Shown here piece by piece: positions 1 through 8,187 of a stretch of 64,000 bases of DNA (the first letter of the stretch is position 1; the number at the start of each line of letters is the position of its first letter). Under the pieces are notes generated by a model, which ran no database searches, was not told the DNA's origin, and saw only the letters and a list, made by a program, of their open reading frames with translations. Made by a program: the position numbers and the translations under genes. Location: NCBI GenBank assembly GCA_018697205.1, contig JABHTG010000141.1, positions 22,574 to 86,573 on the forward strand. The letters run 5' to 3'. This DNA is from Nitrospina sp. Lineage in GTDB: Bacteria > Nitrospinota > Nitrospinia > Nitrospinales > VA-1.

Positions 1-174
1 CGAACGACTAATGAATCATTCCAATACCCTACTCGCGATTATGTGGTGGGAGGTGGCACGCCTTTAGCTATCACAAGCGGTGACTATAATAACGACAGTA
101 TGACCGATATTGCAGTTGCCAGTAACGCTAAAAACTCCATCGAAATTTATCTACAGAGAAAAATATTCAAGTAA
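1..174 (+). CDS. FG-GAP/VCBS-repeat protein, 3' end only
   Basis: The reading frame is open from base 1 to the TAA at 172-174 and gives 57 residues of a protein that begins outside the window. The stretch SGDYNNDSMTDIAVAS is a typical FG-GAP/VCBS blade motif, in which a D-x-N-x-D-x-x-x-D loop binds calcium and is followed by a hydrophobic strand. Such blades stack into beta-propellers in secreted or surface proteins. The fragment ends soon after one blade, so this is the C-terminal part of a probable extracellular propeller. The gene converges on the solute-binding protein gene, with only nine bases between their stop codons. Function beyond the fold cannot be stated. Confidence 0.75.
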   Translation, partial: RTTNESFQYPTRDYVVGGGTPLAITSGDYNNDSMTDIAVASNAKNSIEIYLQRKIFK

Positions 175-183
175 AAAGGGTTT

Positions 184-2331
184 TTAGTTTGAATGATTAA
201 ACTGTGGAACAAAGTCGAGTTTTCTCCATTTATTAAAGTAAAAATTTATATTGCCGTCACGAGTAGGATAAATTTTTTCGTATTTTTCTGATCCGTCAGA
301 GCGGGATTCTACAATGACAATTTTTTTATCTAACAATTGGGTAGCCTTGTTAACATAAAGAAAAGTATAAGGCTGATCATCTGCAATTATTCGATGAAGC
401 CGCTTTGTCATATTAATTTGCCTTTCTTTATCATACTCTTGACGAATACGAACAATAAGACGATCCACTTCTGCATTTTGATAGCCAACAAAATTAAGCT
501 GGCGCTTTCCTGTCTGACTTGAGTGCCATATCTGAAACAAATCCGGATCAACTCCCATGCTCCACCCAAGTACTATCGCATCAAAATTGTGAACATTCAC
601 AAAATCCTTAAGAAATACTGCCCATTCGAATATTTGAGTATTGCACTTGATGCCAATGCGACTCCATCCATTTTGAGCAATAGTAAGAATATTTTTTCTT
701 ATGGCATTACCACTATTCGTAATAAGGTTAAATTCAAACACATTACCATCCTTTTCAAGAAATCCTTCTGGGTTCTTCTCCCAACCAAATTGACGCAAAA
801 TTCTAAGTGCCTCTTCTGGATCATAAGGGATTGGTTTAATATTATGATCGTACCAGTCTGTCATCTTTGCATAAGGTCCTGTCACTCTCTCCCCTTCTCC
901 ATAAAGTACATGCTTTATAATCTCGTCAACATTAATTGCCATTCCCAATGCCCTTCGTATTTCAGGTGATCTAAAAAGCGGATTTCTTATGTTGTAACCT
1001 ATGTAGGAAAAAAAATAACCCAGACTGGAGAAATTCTGATATTTATCCTCCTCCTTAAAACGTGCTATCTGATGAGGTTCAACACTATAGTTATCAACAG
1101 CACCAGCATAAAATTCCATTTCACGAGTGAGCGAATCTGGAATTACACGCATAATGTACTCTTCATATTCAGGAGGGCCTTCCCAATAGTCATCGTTTCG
1201 CTTAAGGCGGATAATTTCATCTGATTTCCATTCAGCAAACCTAAAAGGCCCGGTACCTATTGGATTTCGATTAAACTTGCTATCTCTAATAGTAAAATTT
1301 TTTGGGTCTTTACCCTTAATGGAGGCCTCTCTTCTTAAGGCTTCTTCGTTTAGAAGATGCTCCGGTAAAACTCCCATAGACCAGGAATTTATTGCCGGAG
1401 AAAATAATCGTTTATAAGTAATTCTTACCTTATAAGGTCCATCCGCTATGGCAAATTTTATTGGTTCGTAATCGGAGCGACGAGGAGAAGCAGTTCTCAA
1501 ATCCATTATCGACTGATAAGTGAATAGAACATCCCCAGAGTCAAATTCATGCCCATCATGAAAACGAACTCCACGTCTAAGATCAAAAGCTATAACCGGA
1601 TTATGCTCTATTAACGGGATAATTTTAGAGAAATGGGGTTTCAAACGGTCGTATTGGCTTGGTTTTTTAGCACTGATAAAATCATCATAAGGAAATTTCT
1701 TAAAATACTCCGCCCCAACCAGCTCTATAATTGGGCTAAAAAAGTCCTGATCAATCCGATTGAGGGTAAATTTAATTGTGTCCGGATATTTAAGAGAATA
1801 AAATACTGTATTCATACGTGAATTTGTTTTTGACATTGCAAGGGATTCACTCTTATTCAAAGTAGGTATTTGGATAGATCCTTGGGTGGCTTTACCTAAA
1901 ACTATCTCAATAGACTTAATATTCTTGAGCCACTGCTCGTTTTCCTTTAATGACGATTTAATGTAATCAATCCAGTCTACAGGACTTGGGAAGCTTCTCT
2001 TTTTGTTTGTTAAAATATATCTAGGATTCAATGCAAGAAAAACTTCCTCAGTCTGATTCCATGAAGTGGCAAGTCGAGGCCGATACTCAAGCTTGTCATC
2101 AAGCCCAATCAAACCATCAAAGACTAAGTTGTTTATTGAACTACTTGCAGTATCTGCACTAATAACGGGGTTGAGAACTTCCGCGTCCCCTGAGGAACCT
2201 TGGATGTACTTTTTGAGACGATCTGGATTCCCCATAGCTTGCTTATCGTAGGTAGGCACCCAAAAAAAAGACTGCGCTAAAAATATTATAAGGACTAAGG
2301 GGAAATATATTAAAACTCGTTTAATAAACAT
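184..2331 (-). CDS. ABC transporter solute-binding protein, family 5 (peptide/nickel type)
   Basis: About 715 residues. An N-terminal hydrophobic segment (KRVLIYFPLVLIIFLAQSFF) acts as signal or membrane anchor, and the rest is an SBP_bac_5 fold. The family signature is clear in FDLRRGVRFHDGHEFDSGDV, in GTGPFRFAEW, and in the RRALGMAIN segment of the second lobe. Such proteins deliver oligopeptides or similar ligands to an inner-membrane permease. No permease or ATPase gene is beside it, so its partner and ligand are unknown. It is longer than the usual 500-550 residues because roughly 130 extra residues lie between the LATSW segment and the FDLRRGVRFHDG signature. I chose the ATG at 2331; an in-frame TTG at 2346 would add five residues. 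Confidence 0.85.
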   Translation of the reverse strand: MFIKRVLIYFPLVLIIFLAQSFFWVPTYDKQAMGNPDRLKKYIQGSSGDAEVLNPVISADTASSSINNLVFDGLIGLDDKLEYRPRLATSWNQTEEVFLALNPRYILTNKKRSFPSPVDWIDYIKSSLKENEQWLKNIKSIEIVLGKATQGSIQIPTLNKSESLAMSKTNSRMNTVFYSLKYPDTIKFTLNRIDQDFFSPIIELVGAEYFKKFPYDDFISAKKPSQYDRLKPHFSKIIPLIEHNPVIAFDLRRGVRFHDGHEFDSGDVLFTYQSIMDLRTASPRRSDYEPIKFAIADGPYKVRITYKRLFSPAINSWSMGVLPEHLLNEEALRREASIKGKDPKNFTIRDSKFNRNPIGTGPFRFAEWKSDEIIRLKRNDDYWEGPPEYEEYIMRVIPDSLTREMEFYAGAVDNYSVEPHQIARFKEEDKYQNFSSLGYFFSYIGYNIRNPLFRSPEIRRALGMAINVDEIIKHVLYGEGERVTGPYAKMTDWYDHNIKPIPYDPEEALRILRQFGWEKNPEGFLEKDGNVFEFNLITNSGNAIRKNILTIAQNGWSRIGIKCNTQIFEWAVFLKDFVNVHNFDAIVLGWSMGVDPDLFQIWHSSQTGKRQLNFVGYQNAEVDRLIVRIRQEYDKERQINMTKRLHRIIADDQPYTFLYVNKATQLLDKKIVIVESRSDGSEKYEKIYPTRDGNINFYFNKWRKLDFVPQFNHSN

Positions 2332-2656
2332 AACTAACCATATCAAACTGAAAAAAAAGAGACCAATTGAATAACAATATAAAAGCTTAAGTAAACAACT
2401 ACCCCAAAACAGGATTTACATAAAAAAATAATTGACAAGCGTTGACAATTCAGATATTTCTCTTGACTTAGGGAAAAATTATTTATATATCTCTCCTTAA
2501 CGTATATCTTTACCAATGTTAGAACAACTTTTAAGTTTAATACCAAGTAGTTTTGATTTAACATAAAGATTATGTAAATCATAAAAAACATAAAAGCTTA
2601 ATCTAACATGGTCAACATTTTCAATATTCAAACTAATAAAAAATAAGGAAACGAAC
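2332..2656. other. Divergent intergenic region with three TTGAC boxes
   Basis: This gene-free stretch of 325 bases lies between two divergently transcribed genes and should carry both promoters. On the plus strand TTGAC occurs at 2432, 2442 and 2463. The last is followed by TATATA at 2484, giving a plausible -35/-10 pair with a 15-base spacer (17 if TATATC at 2486 is used) for the ferredoxin gene. I see no convincing small gene; an 82-codon minus-strand frame here has no recognisable content. Confidence 0.35.
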
Positions 2657-2983
2657 ATGTCAACTCTCATCACTGACGAATGTATTAATTGCGGCGTCTG
2701 CGAGCCAGAATGTCCAAACGGCGCTATTTCTGAAGGTGAAGACTTCTACGAAATAGATGCAGAACTTTGCACAGAATGCGTGGGGTTTCATGGTGAAGAA
2801 GCCTGCCAGGAAGTTTGCCCTGTAGACTGCTGCATACCTGACGAAGACAATAAAGAATCTGAAGAGGAACTTTTGGAAAAGGCAAAAGCGATCCATACAG
2901 ATCAGGAGTTCCCAGCGTTAGCTGAGCTAACAGCTGAAACCTCGTTATTTCATAATCCTAACCGTAAAAACGCTAATCTGTGA
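2657..2983 (+). CDS. yfhL: YfhL-like 2[4Fe-4S] ferredoxin
   Basis: A 108-residue soluble electron carrier. The first cluster motif is C9-x2-C12-x2-C15-x3-C19 (CINCGVCEPECPNG). The second is C38-x2-C41-x8-C50-x3-C54, the stretched spacing typical of YfhL/Alvin-type ferredoxins, which bind two [4Fe-4S] clusters of very low potential. Two further cysteines (58 and 59) follow. The C-terminal tail is acidic. AAGGAAACGAAC upstream of the ATG at 2657 is a suitable ribosome binding site. The gene is transcribed alone and is followed by a strong terminator. The electron partners cannot be told from the context. Confidence 0.92.
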   Translation: MSTLITDECINCGVCEPECPNGAISEGEDFYEIDAELCTECVGFHGEEACQEVCPVDCCIPDEDNKESEEELLEKAKAIHTDQEFPALAELTAETSLFHNPNRKNANL

Positions 2984-3000
2984 TCGAGTAAAATCATAAA

Positions 3001-3044
3001 AAAGCTGCTCGCATAATTCACTTAGATGTACGAGCAGCTTTTTT
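3001..3044 (+). terminator. Rho-independent terminator after the ferredoxin gene
   Basis: An 11-base stem AAAGCTGCTCG (3001-3011) pairs exactly with CGAGCAGCTTT (3031-3041) and runs into a short T tract. It lies 17 bases after the ferredoxin stop codon. Confidence 0.9.
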
Positions 3045-3108
3045 ATGATAGATGCAGATTAAATAACTTAGATTTAGGTCTAATAAAAAATTTCTACCTA
3101 ATGATTCC

Positions 3109-3134
3109 TTGACAAAGTATAGAAAATCTATAAT
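3109..3134 (+). promoter_or_regulatory. Probable promoter of the initiator tRNA gene
   Basis: A perfect TTGACA (3109-3114) and a perfect TATAAT (3129-3134) lie about 50 bases before the tRNA. The spacer is only 14 bases, shorter than the usual 16-18. An alternative -10, TAATCT at 3131, would give 16. Position and sequence support a sigma-70-type promoter, but the exact -10 is uncertain. Confidence 0.6.
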
Positions 3135-3186
3135 CTCTGTCCCATTTGTTAGGCTGATAGAGTCATATTTTAATTTTAAAAATCGA

Positions 3187-3263
<77 letters not shown>

Positions 3264-3307
3264 ATAAAATAAAGAATCAACTAATAGTTGTTGATTCTTT
3301 ATTTTAT
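3264..3307 (+). terminator. Hairpin terminator immediately after tRNA-fMet
   Basis: A perfect 18-base inverted repeat (3264-3281 with 3290-3307) has an 8-base loop and begins directly after the CCA end. It is AT-rich, but the right arm is T-rich at its end (CTTTATTTTAT), so it can act as terminator and 3' processing boundary of the tRNA transcript. Confidence 0.75.
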
Positions 3308-3416
3308 TGAAACTCACCTTATCTACCAGTTGAACCGAATTATGTTTGGTATTAGAAAAACATTTTATGCTATATTTCCGATAGCATAAGAAAAACTTTA
3401 TATTTCATTTAAGAAT

Positions 3417-3788
3417 ATGGCCAATAATCAAGAACAGACTTTTTTAGGGAAAGATGCCTCGTTCAAAGGCGAATTGAGCTTTGAAGGTACCCTGTGCATC
3501 GATGGTGCATTCGAAGGACAGATAAACACTAGTGGGACTCTCATCATTAGCGAAACCGGTGAAATAAAAGCAAACATACAAGCAGAAACAGTTATTTGTG
3601 AGGGAATGGTGAAAGGAGATATAATTGCTTCAAAAAAAGTGGAACTACGTCCCAACAGTATCATAATAGGAAATATTCAATCTCCATCTTTAAATATTGA
3701 AGTTGGCGCAAAGCTTGATGGAAAATGCGATATGTCTCACAACAAAACTGCTGAACCAAACAAGCAAAATGGCTCTAATAAACGGTAA
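3417..3788 (+). CDS. Bactofilin
   Basis: A 123-residue bactofilin (DUF583), a cytoskeletal protein that polymerises without nucleotide and usually organises peptidoglycan synthesis or polar complexes. The protein begins with the family pattern FLGKDASFKGELSFEGTLCI and continues through short hydrophobic strands with conserved glycines (IDGAFEGQI, VKGDIIASKKVELRP), the right-handed beta-helix core. A short hydrophilic Lys/Asn-rich C-terminal tail follows. The start ATG at 3417 lacks a strong ribosome binding site. An inverted repeat (TTATGCTAT/ATAGCATAA, 3365-3389) precedes it and could be an operator. The gene stands alone, so which cell structure it serves is unknown. Confidence 0.93.
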   Translation: MANNQEQTFLGKDASFKGELSFEGTLCIDGAFEGQINTSGTLIISETGEIKANIQAETVICEGMVKGDIIASKKVELRPNSIIIGNIQSPSLNIEVGAKLDGKCDMSHNKTAEPNKQNGSNKR

Positions 3789-3941
3789 ATACAAACATTT
3801 TTCTAAATTCCCATAAAACTACTTTAAGAATCCTACCTCAAAAACTCACCTTAGTATTTATTAGACCCCTTCAAAAAAAGTTGTGGGCATATTAAAAAAA
3901 ACTCTACTTTTATTTTTAAAATAAGCCAAGATATCTAAGCT

Positions 3942-4457
3942 TTAGTTACTACTAATGTCCTGCTCATATTTGTATTGCAAGTCAATATATTGTGAGTTCA
4001 TCTCATCGAGGTGGGTGGCCAGCGCTAACAATAATTGTTGATGAACTTTTATTTGAGTAGGATGGTTAAGGCCATCGATTAATTTTTTAGAGATTTTCAT
4101 AACTATTGCTTGCGCTGAAACAACCCGAGCAGATGAGTTTCTTTTAGCATCGGTAAGCATAGAGACTTCTCCAAAGATTGCTCCGGGGTTTAAGTCTGTA
4201 ATAAATTTTTCGGCTTCATTCTTTAAGGACACGCTACCTTCCTTAACATTAATTGTACCTAATCTATACAAACCAATCCTCCCATGGATAATCAAAAATA
4301 ATGTGTCACCATGAGCACCCTGTTGGAAAATAAGCTCGCCCTTATCATACTTCTCAAAACATTCTGCCCTATTTACAAGTTTCTGCCTTTCAACCTCACT
4401 AAACCCTAAAAAAAATGGGACTTTGTTAATAAAAGCTGTAATACTATCCTCCGCCAT
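3942..4457 (-). CDS. Cyclic-nucleotide-binding domain protein (no DNA-binding domain)
   Basis: A 171-residue protein consisting almost entirely of one cNMP-binding beta-roll. The family landmarks are YDKGELIFQQGAHGDTLFLI near the start and GAIFGEVSMLTDAKRNSSARV, which corresponds to the phosphate-binding cassette. No helix-turn-helix follows, so it is not a Crp/Fnr regulator. Proteins of this layout usually act as ligand-sensing partners. The cassette has Lys-Arg-Asn-Ser-Ser-Ala-Arg where Crp-type cassettes have R-T-A-T/S, so cAMP binding is not assured. CAGGAGAATAATT gives a strong ribosome binding site for the ATG at 4457. It converges with the bactofilin gene. Confidence 0.85.
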   Translation of the reverse strand: MAEDSITAFINKVPFFLGFSEVERQKLVNRAECFEKYDKGELIFQQGAHGDTLFLIIHGRIGLYRLGTINVKEGSVSLKNEAEKFITDLNPGAIFGEVSMLTDAKRNSSARVVSAQAIVMKISKKLIDGLNHPTQIKVHQQLLLALATHLDEMNSQYIDLQYKYEQDISSN

Positions 4458-4718
4458 AATTATTCTCCTGTGGAAATACGGGTAGAAAAGCTAAAAAACA
4501 GACTCAATACACAGTCCTAAATGGTGATATTTAATTAGTAATCAACCTATCTGATTTACCTGATTAATACCAGCTTTTAACTTCTTTGACTCCGTAATAT
4601 TCAAAAAAGCAGTTTTTTATTTCTTAGAATAAAGATTTCTTGAATTTGGCCGTTATAGTAGTGTTAACCCTTTAATCTTTGTTCTTTATATACAAAAATT
4701 ACCTATAGTTTGCTGAAA

Positions 4719-5375
4719 ATGAAGCCCAAAAATTATACCCCAAGACTAAAATATATTTTTTGCAAAATTTTAGCTTTTTCCGTCGCTTTTCTTTTACTGG
4801 CACTTCCAACGTATGCCTCTAATCAGCCAGGGCCGTATTTCACTTTAACGGGATCGATAGATAGTTTTGAAGATATGGCATTAACCAATATCAGCACCAC
4901 TATGTCTGGAGTGCGGCCAGACATGGGAAGAGAGACAGGACTGGGATTCAACCACTCCATAGGGTATAAATTTAGAAATTCGTTTAGCACGGAACTAGAA
5001 TTTTCCTATAAAGGTGCGGACTTTAAGCCTGGTTCAGAAAATTCCGAAGGTATAGATGGCGATATGAGCACTAAATCCTTTCTAGTCAACGGACTTTACT
5101 CTTTTAATATCAGGGAATTTTATACTCCCTACATTGGATATGGAGTTGGTGTTGCGAGTCATGAAGCAAACGTAAAAGGCCTTCCTGAAAAGGGCCGCGG
5201 CACACTAGCCTATCAGTTTAAAATGGGAGTCGATGTGGAATACTCTAGAAAATTATCACTGCTACTGGGGTACCGATATTTTGCTACAGATAACCCTGCT
5301 TTCATCGGGCTTTTTACCGCAGAATCCGCGTCACACAGTATTGAAGCAGGAGTAAAGATACATTTTTCAAATTAG
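4719..5375 (+). CDS. Small outer-membrane beta-barrel protein
   Basis: About 218 residues. A signal peptide (basic start, then CKILAFSVAFLLLALPTYAS) is followed by an Omp-type eight-stranded barrel: PGPYFTLTGSID, GLGFNHSIGYKFRNSFSTE, FYTPYIGYGVGVASHEA, LSLLLGYRYFAT and a last strand HSIEAGVKIHFSN. This is the OMP_b-brl/OmpW-like class, which serves structural or small-molecule roles in the outer membrane. No OmpA C-terminal peptidoglycan domain is present. I chose ATG at 4719; an in-frame TTG lies at 4710. No ribosome binding site stands out. Neighbours give no clue to a specific role. Confidence 0.8.
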   Translation: MKPKNYTPRLKYIFCKILAFSVAFLLLALPTYASNQPGPYFTLTGSIDSFEDMALTNISTTMSGVRPDMGRETGLGFNHSIGYKFRNSFSTELEFSYKGADFKPGSENSEGIDGDMSTKSFLVNGLYSFNIREFYTPYIGYGVGVASHEANVKGLPEKGRGTLAYQFKMGVDVEYSRKLSLLLGYRYFATDNPAFIGLFTAESASHSIEAGVKIHFSN

Positions 5376-5603
5376 TTTTTAATAAAAAAAATTCGGTATC
5401 CTCTCATTAGGTTTTATTCAATAATAAATCAATCGTAGATAAAAAAACGTCCCACATATCCCTCAAAGCACCCACAAATTTAAATATTCTAAAGGCACTT
5501 GCAATATCAGCAAATGTTTGCGATATACTATTTTCTCAGTTAGAATCCAATAAATTAACAAATTTTTTATTTTTTTCAAAAGACGTTAAACTAAGGAGAA
5601 GAA

Positions 5604-5882
5604 ATGTCCTCTGCATCTGCGCGCCATATTTTAGTAAATACTGAAGAAGAATGTCTTAAGTTGAAAAAAGAAATTGAAGGAGGTACAGACTTCTCCGACT
5701 CTGCAAAAAAGCACTCGAAGTGTCCCTCAGGTGCTGAAGGCGGTAGTTTAGGGGAGTTTCATCCAGGTCAAATGGTACCTGAATTTGATAAGGTTGTTTT
5801 TAATGAAGAGGTAGGAAAGGTTCACGGTCCTGTAAAAACTCAATTCGGATATCATCTAATAGAAATCACAAGTAGAACCTGA
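5604..5882 (+). CDS. ppiC: Parvulin-type peptidyl-prolyl cis-trans isomerase
   Basis: A 92-residue single-domain parvulin, the size of E. coli PpiC. Family landmarks are ARHILVNTEEECLKLKKEI, the FSDSAKKHSKCPSGAEGGSLGEF core and FGYHLIEITSR at the end. It isomerises X-Pro peptide bonds. There is no signal peptide, so it acts in the cytoplasm. AAGGAGAAGAA directly before the ATG is an excellent ribosome binding site. Next to the lipid-free barrel gene and two tiny membrane ORFs, it has no evident operon partner. Confidence 0.93.
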   Translation: MSSASARHILVNTEEECLKLKKEIEGGTDFSDSAKKHSKCPSGAEGGSLGEFHPGQMVPEFDKVVFNEEVGKVHGPVKTQFGYHLIEITSRT

Positions 5883-5925
5883 TATCCCCAAAAATCGATA
5901 CATTTTATCTTTAAAAATTCTTAGC

Positions 5926-6057
5926 GTGACCAAACAACAAGATACATCTAAAAAAAGAAAAGAAAATCCTGTTTTCACGATTTGGGTACATGCTGGTTAC
6001 ACCGTCCTGATAATTTCTATGATCTCATGGATGATTTATATTGAACTTACAATATAA
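5926..6057 (+). CDS. Small membrane protein, 43 residues, unknown
   Basis: A GTG-initiated frame of 43 codons: a lysine-rich cytoplasmic start (TKQQDTSKKRKENP), then one hydrophobic helix (TVLIISMISWMIYIEL) and a stop. The positive-inside layout is that of a real single-pass membrane protein. No clear ribosome binding site precedes the GTG. I do not recognise it. It sits between ppiC and another small membrane ORF on the same strand, so the three may share a transcript. Confidence 0.4.
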   Translation: MTKQQDTSKKRKENPVFTIWVHAGYTVLIISMISWMIYIELTI

Positions 6058-6109
6058 AATAAAATGAGTTTAATTATCACTCTCGAATTATTGGGGGGAA
6101 ATAATACTA

Positions 6110-6265
6110 ATGAAAGAAAAAACCTCTCTCATAGATCACATCGGCAATCTTATCGGAATCGTGGTCATCGGCTTTATTCTTTTTATTTTAGTTTGGCCAA
6201 TTATCGATCCAACTCCAAATAAATCTTCAACCTTAAAAGAAAACGCGCATCACCTAACAAAATAA
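6110..6265 (+). CDS. Small membrane protein, 51 residues, unknown
   Basis: An ATG-initiated frame of 51 codons with a strong ribosome binding site (GGGGGGAA) at a good distance. A short polar start (MKEKTSLIDHIGN) is followed by one membrane helix (LIGIVVIGFILFILVWPII) and a hydrophilic tail ending HHLTK. The quality of the ribosome binding site and the clean helix support a real gene. I cannot assign a function. The layout resembles small accessory subunits of membrane complexes, but that is only a resemblance. Confidence 0.55.
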   Translation: MKEKTSLIDHIGNLIGIVVIGFILFILVWPIIDPTPNKSSTLKENAHHLTK

Positions 6266-6336
6266 AGTATCAAAAGAATTTCCTTTAATAATCCACCCAT
6301 TGGGCTCAAAAGAAACCACCTATTCCAAAGCTAAAT

Positions 6337-7551
6337 CTAATTATCGACAATCTTAATTTTAAACCAATTACGTTTTCCCACCTTAACAACATCTCCAGTA
6401 ACAATATCTATACTTACATCAAAAGATGAAATATTTTTGCCATTAACCGAAACGGCACCCTGCTTAAACAAACGGCGCACCTCACTACTGCTTTTAGAGC
6501 TATCAAAACACTTATTTATTAGATCAATGGCAACCCACCTAGAAACATCTATTTCTAGTGTAGGAATATCGTCGGGAATGATTTTCTTTGAAAAGGTATT
6601 TTCAAACCACTCTCGTTCACTCTTGGCTGAGTCCCCATCGTGGTAACGTTTTATTATTTCTTCTGCAAGAAATTTTTTCCACCTCATCGGGTCGCTAGAA
6701 ACTTCTTTCTCTATCAAAGAAATTTCATTCTCAGATACCTTAGTATAAATATTAAGATAATCTACAATCAATCCGTCTGGAATTTTCATACAACGCCCAA
6801 ACTTATCCCGGGAAGAATGCCCTAAACCGATATAGTTATCCAAACTCTTACTCTGCTTAGCTTTGCCATCAATTCCTTGTGTTATTTTTGTTGTAATAAT
6901 CACCTGGGGTTTCTGCCCAAACTTTTGCTGATAAAAACGCCCCAACATTTCATTGAACAACTGATCTGATCCTATTATTGTCAAATCTGACTCAAGAACG
7001 TAAGAATCATAACCCTGAAGTATAGGATAAATCATTTCATGCAAATAAATATCTTCCTGATTCTTAATCCTCCGTTGAAACATATCACGCGAAATAAGAC
7101 GTGCATGAGTTACCATAGACAATAACTTTAAAAACTCTGAAAGTTGGTACTTCGAAAACCACTCAGAGTTTCTCCTAATTTCAAGTAAGTCTGGATCGTC
7201 AAACCTAAGAACCATTTTTGCTTGTCGGATAAACTCATCAGCATTTTTATCAATCTCAGATTGAGGAATGACTGGTCTAGTATTATTTCTACCTGTTGGA
7301 TCACCAATCTGAGTCGTAAAATCACCAATCAAAAAGATCACCTTATGGCCAAGATCCTGTAACTCCCGCATCATCCATAAATTAACAGCATGCCCTATAT
7401 GAAGATAAGGAGAAGTAACGTCAACACCGTATTTAATTCGAATTTTTTTATTTGAGTCAAGCAACTCCTCAAACTCATTCAGTGAAAAAATTTCATCCGT
7501 CGTTCTAGAAAAGCTTTCCAGAAGTTGTTTTTTGATATTAGTAGCTGACAT
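6337..7551 (-). CDS. tyrS: Tyrosyl-tRNA synthetase
   Basis: About 404 residues, class I synthetase charging tRNA-Tyr in the cytoplasm. The HIGH motif (HIGHAVNLW) is at residues 51-54, the tyrosine-site segment is GDFTTQIGDPTGR, and the KMSKS loop reads KQSKSLDN. The C-terminus is an S4 RNA-binding domain (SSEVRRLFKQGAVSVNGKNI). The length and KQSKS loop fit the TyrZ branch. The in-frame TTG at 7557 precedes the ATG at 7551 by two codons; the ATG is the more likely start. It is transcribed alone, convergent with the small membrane ORFs. Confidence 0.96.
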   Translation of the reverse strand: MSATNIKKQLLESFSRTTDEIFSLNEFEELLDSNKKIRIKYGVDVTSPYLHIGHAVNLWMMRELQDLGHKVIFLIGDFTTQIGDPTGRNNTRPVIPQSEIDKNADEFIRQAKMVLRFDDPDLLEIRRNSEWFSKYQLSEFLKLLSMVTHARLISRDMFQRRIKNQEDIYLHEMIYPILQGYDSYVLESDLTIIGSDQLFNEMLGRFYQQKFGQKPQVIITTKITQGIDGKAKQSKSLDNYIGLGHSSRDKFGRCMKIPDGLIVDYLNIYTKVSENEISLIEKEVSSDPMRWKKFLAEEIIKRYHDGDSAKSEREWFENTFSKKIIPDDIPTLEIDVSRWVAIDLINKCFDSSKSSSEVRRLFKQGAVSVNGKNISSFDVSIDIVTGDVVKVGKRNWFKIKIVDN

Positions 7552-7858
7552 GGGCAAATTCCGAATACAAGTTAAAGTGTTCTCTTATTCAAAAATTCAA
7601 TAAAAGCAATAGGTTAGGCCGATTTAAAAATTAATGTGTGGAGTTTAGGGTTTTTAGAATAGAAAGTCAATTAGGGCCATATTTTATGAAAAAGACACCT
7701 AAGTTAACCTAGACATACTGTATCTTAATAAAAAACCGTTAAAGAAAAACCATGCAAACAAGCTAAACGAAAAGATTACACGAAATAATCATACCTCCCC
7801 AGTTAAGATGATAAAGCAAGAAAGTATCTAATATTTAAAAACTAATGGAGACCAGTTC
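7552..7858. other. Divergent intergenic region, no gene
   Basis: This AT-rich stretch of about 307 bases separates the divergent tyrS gene and the monooxygenase-like gene and must contain both promoters. I find no convincing -35/-10 pair, no T-box specifier-antiterminator structure for tyrS, and no small gene. Confidence 0.4.
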
Positions 7859-8164
7859 ATGCCAATTTATATGACAGCCCAGTACCAAGTTCACCCAAGC
7901 CAAATTGGAAAAATCAAAGAGAGTATTCGGCTATTAGTTGAATACGTCAAAAACCATGAACCACTAACCACAATTTATATTGCTCAACAACAGATATTAA
8001 ACCCATCAGTCTTCATGCATATTTTGAGATTTGAAGATGAGACGGCACTAAAAATTCACCAAAGTTCTCCAGCGTCAGCAGAGTTTGTTCAAACAGTATA
8101 TCCACAAACACTAAAACCAATTGAATTCATGGAGTACAATTTAATTGCCACAATCAATCCATGA
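7859..8164 (+). CDS. ABM-fold protein, putative quinol monooxygenase
   Basis: A 101-residue protein of the antibiotic-biosynthesis-monooxygenase (dimeric alpha-beta barrel) family. It begins with a strand ending YQVHPSQIGKIKESIRLL, has the central FMHILRFEDETALKIHQSSP segment in which the F-E-D/N-x-x-A-x-x-x-H pattern is typical, and ends with MEYNLIA. Members oxidise quinols, degrade heme, or have no known activity; the sequence alone does not decide. ATGGAG places a ribosome binding site before the ATG at 7859. It is a single gene converging on the next small gene. Confidence 0.75.
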   Translation: MPIYMTAQYQVHPSQIGKIKESIRLLVEYVKNHEPLTTIYIAQQQILNPSVFMHILRFEDETALKIHQSSPASAEFVQTVYPQTLKPIEFMEYNLIATINP

Positions 8165-8187
8165 AGAAAATTAGAGCAAGTAGATTA

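Noticed and set aside
523..969. A 148-codon frame on the plus strand
   Set aside because: It is antisense to the solute-binding protein gene, which shows family signatures along its length.
2343..2591. An 82-codon frame on the minus strand in the divergent promoter region
   Set aside because: Low-complexity hydrophobic translation, no ribosome binding site, and it covers the likely ferredoxin promoter.
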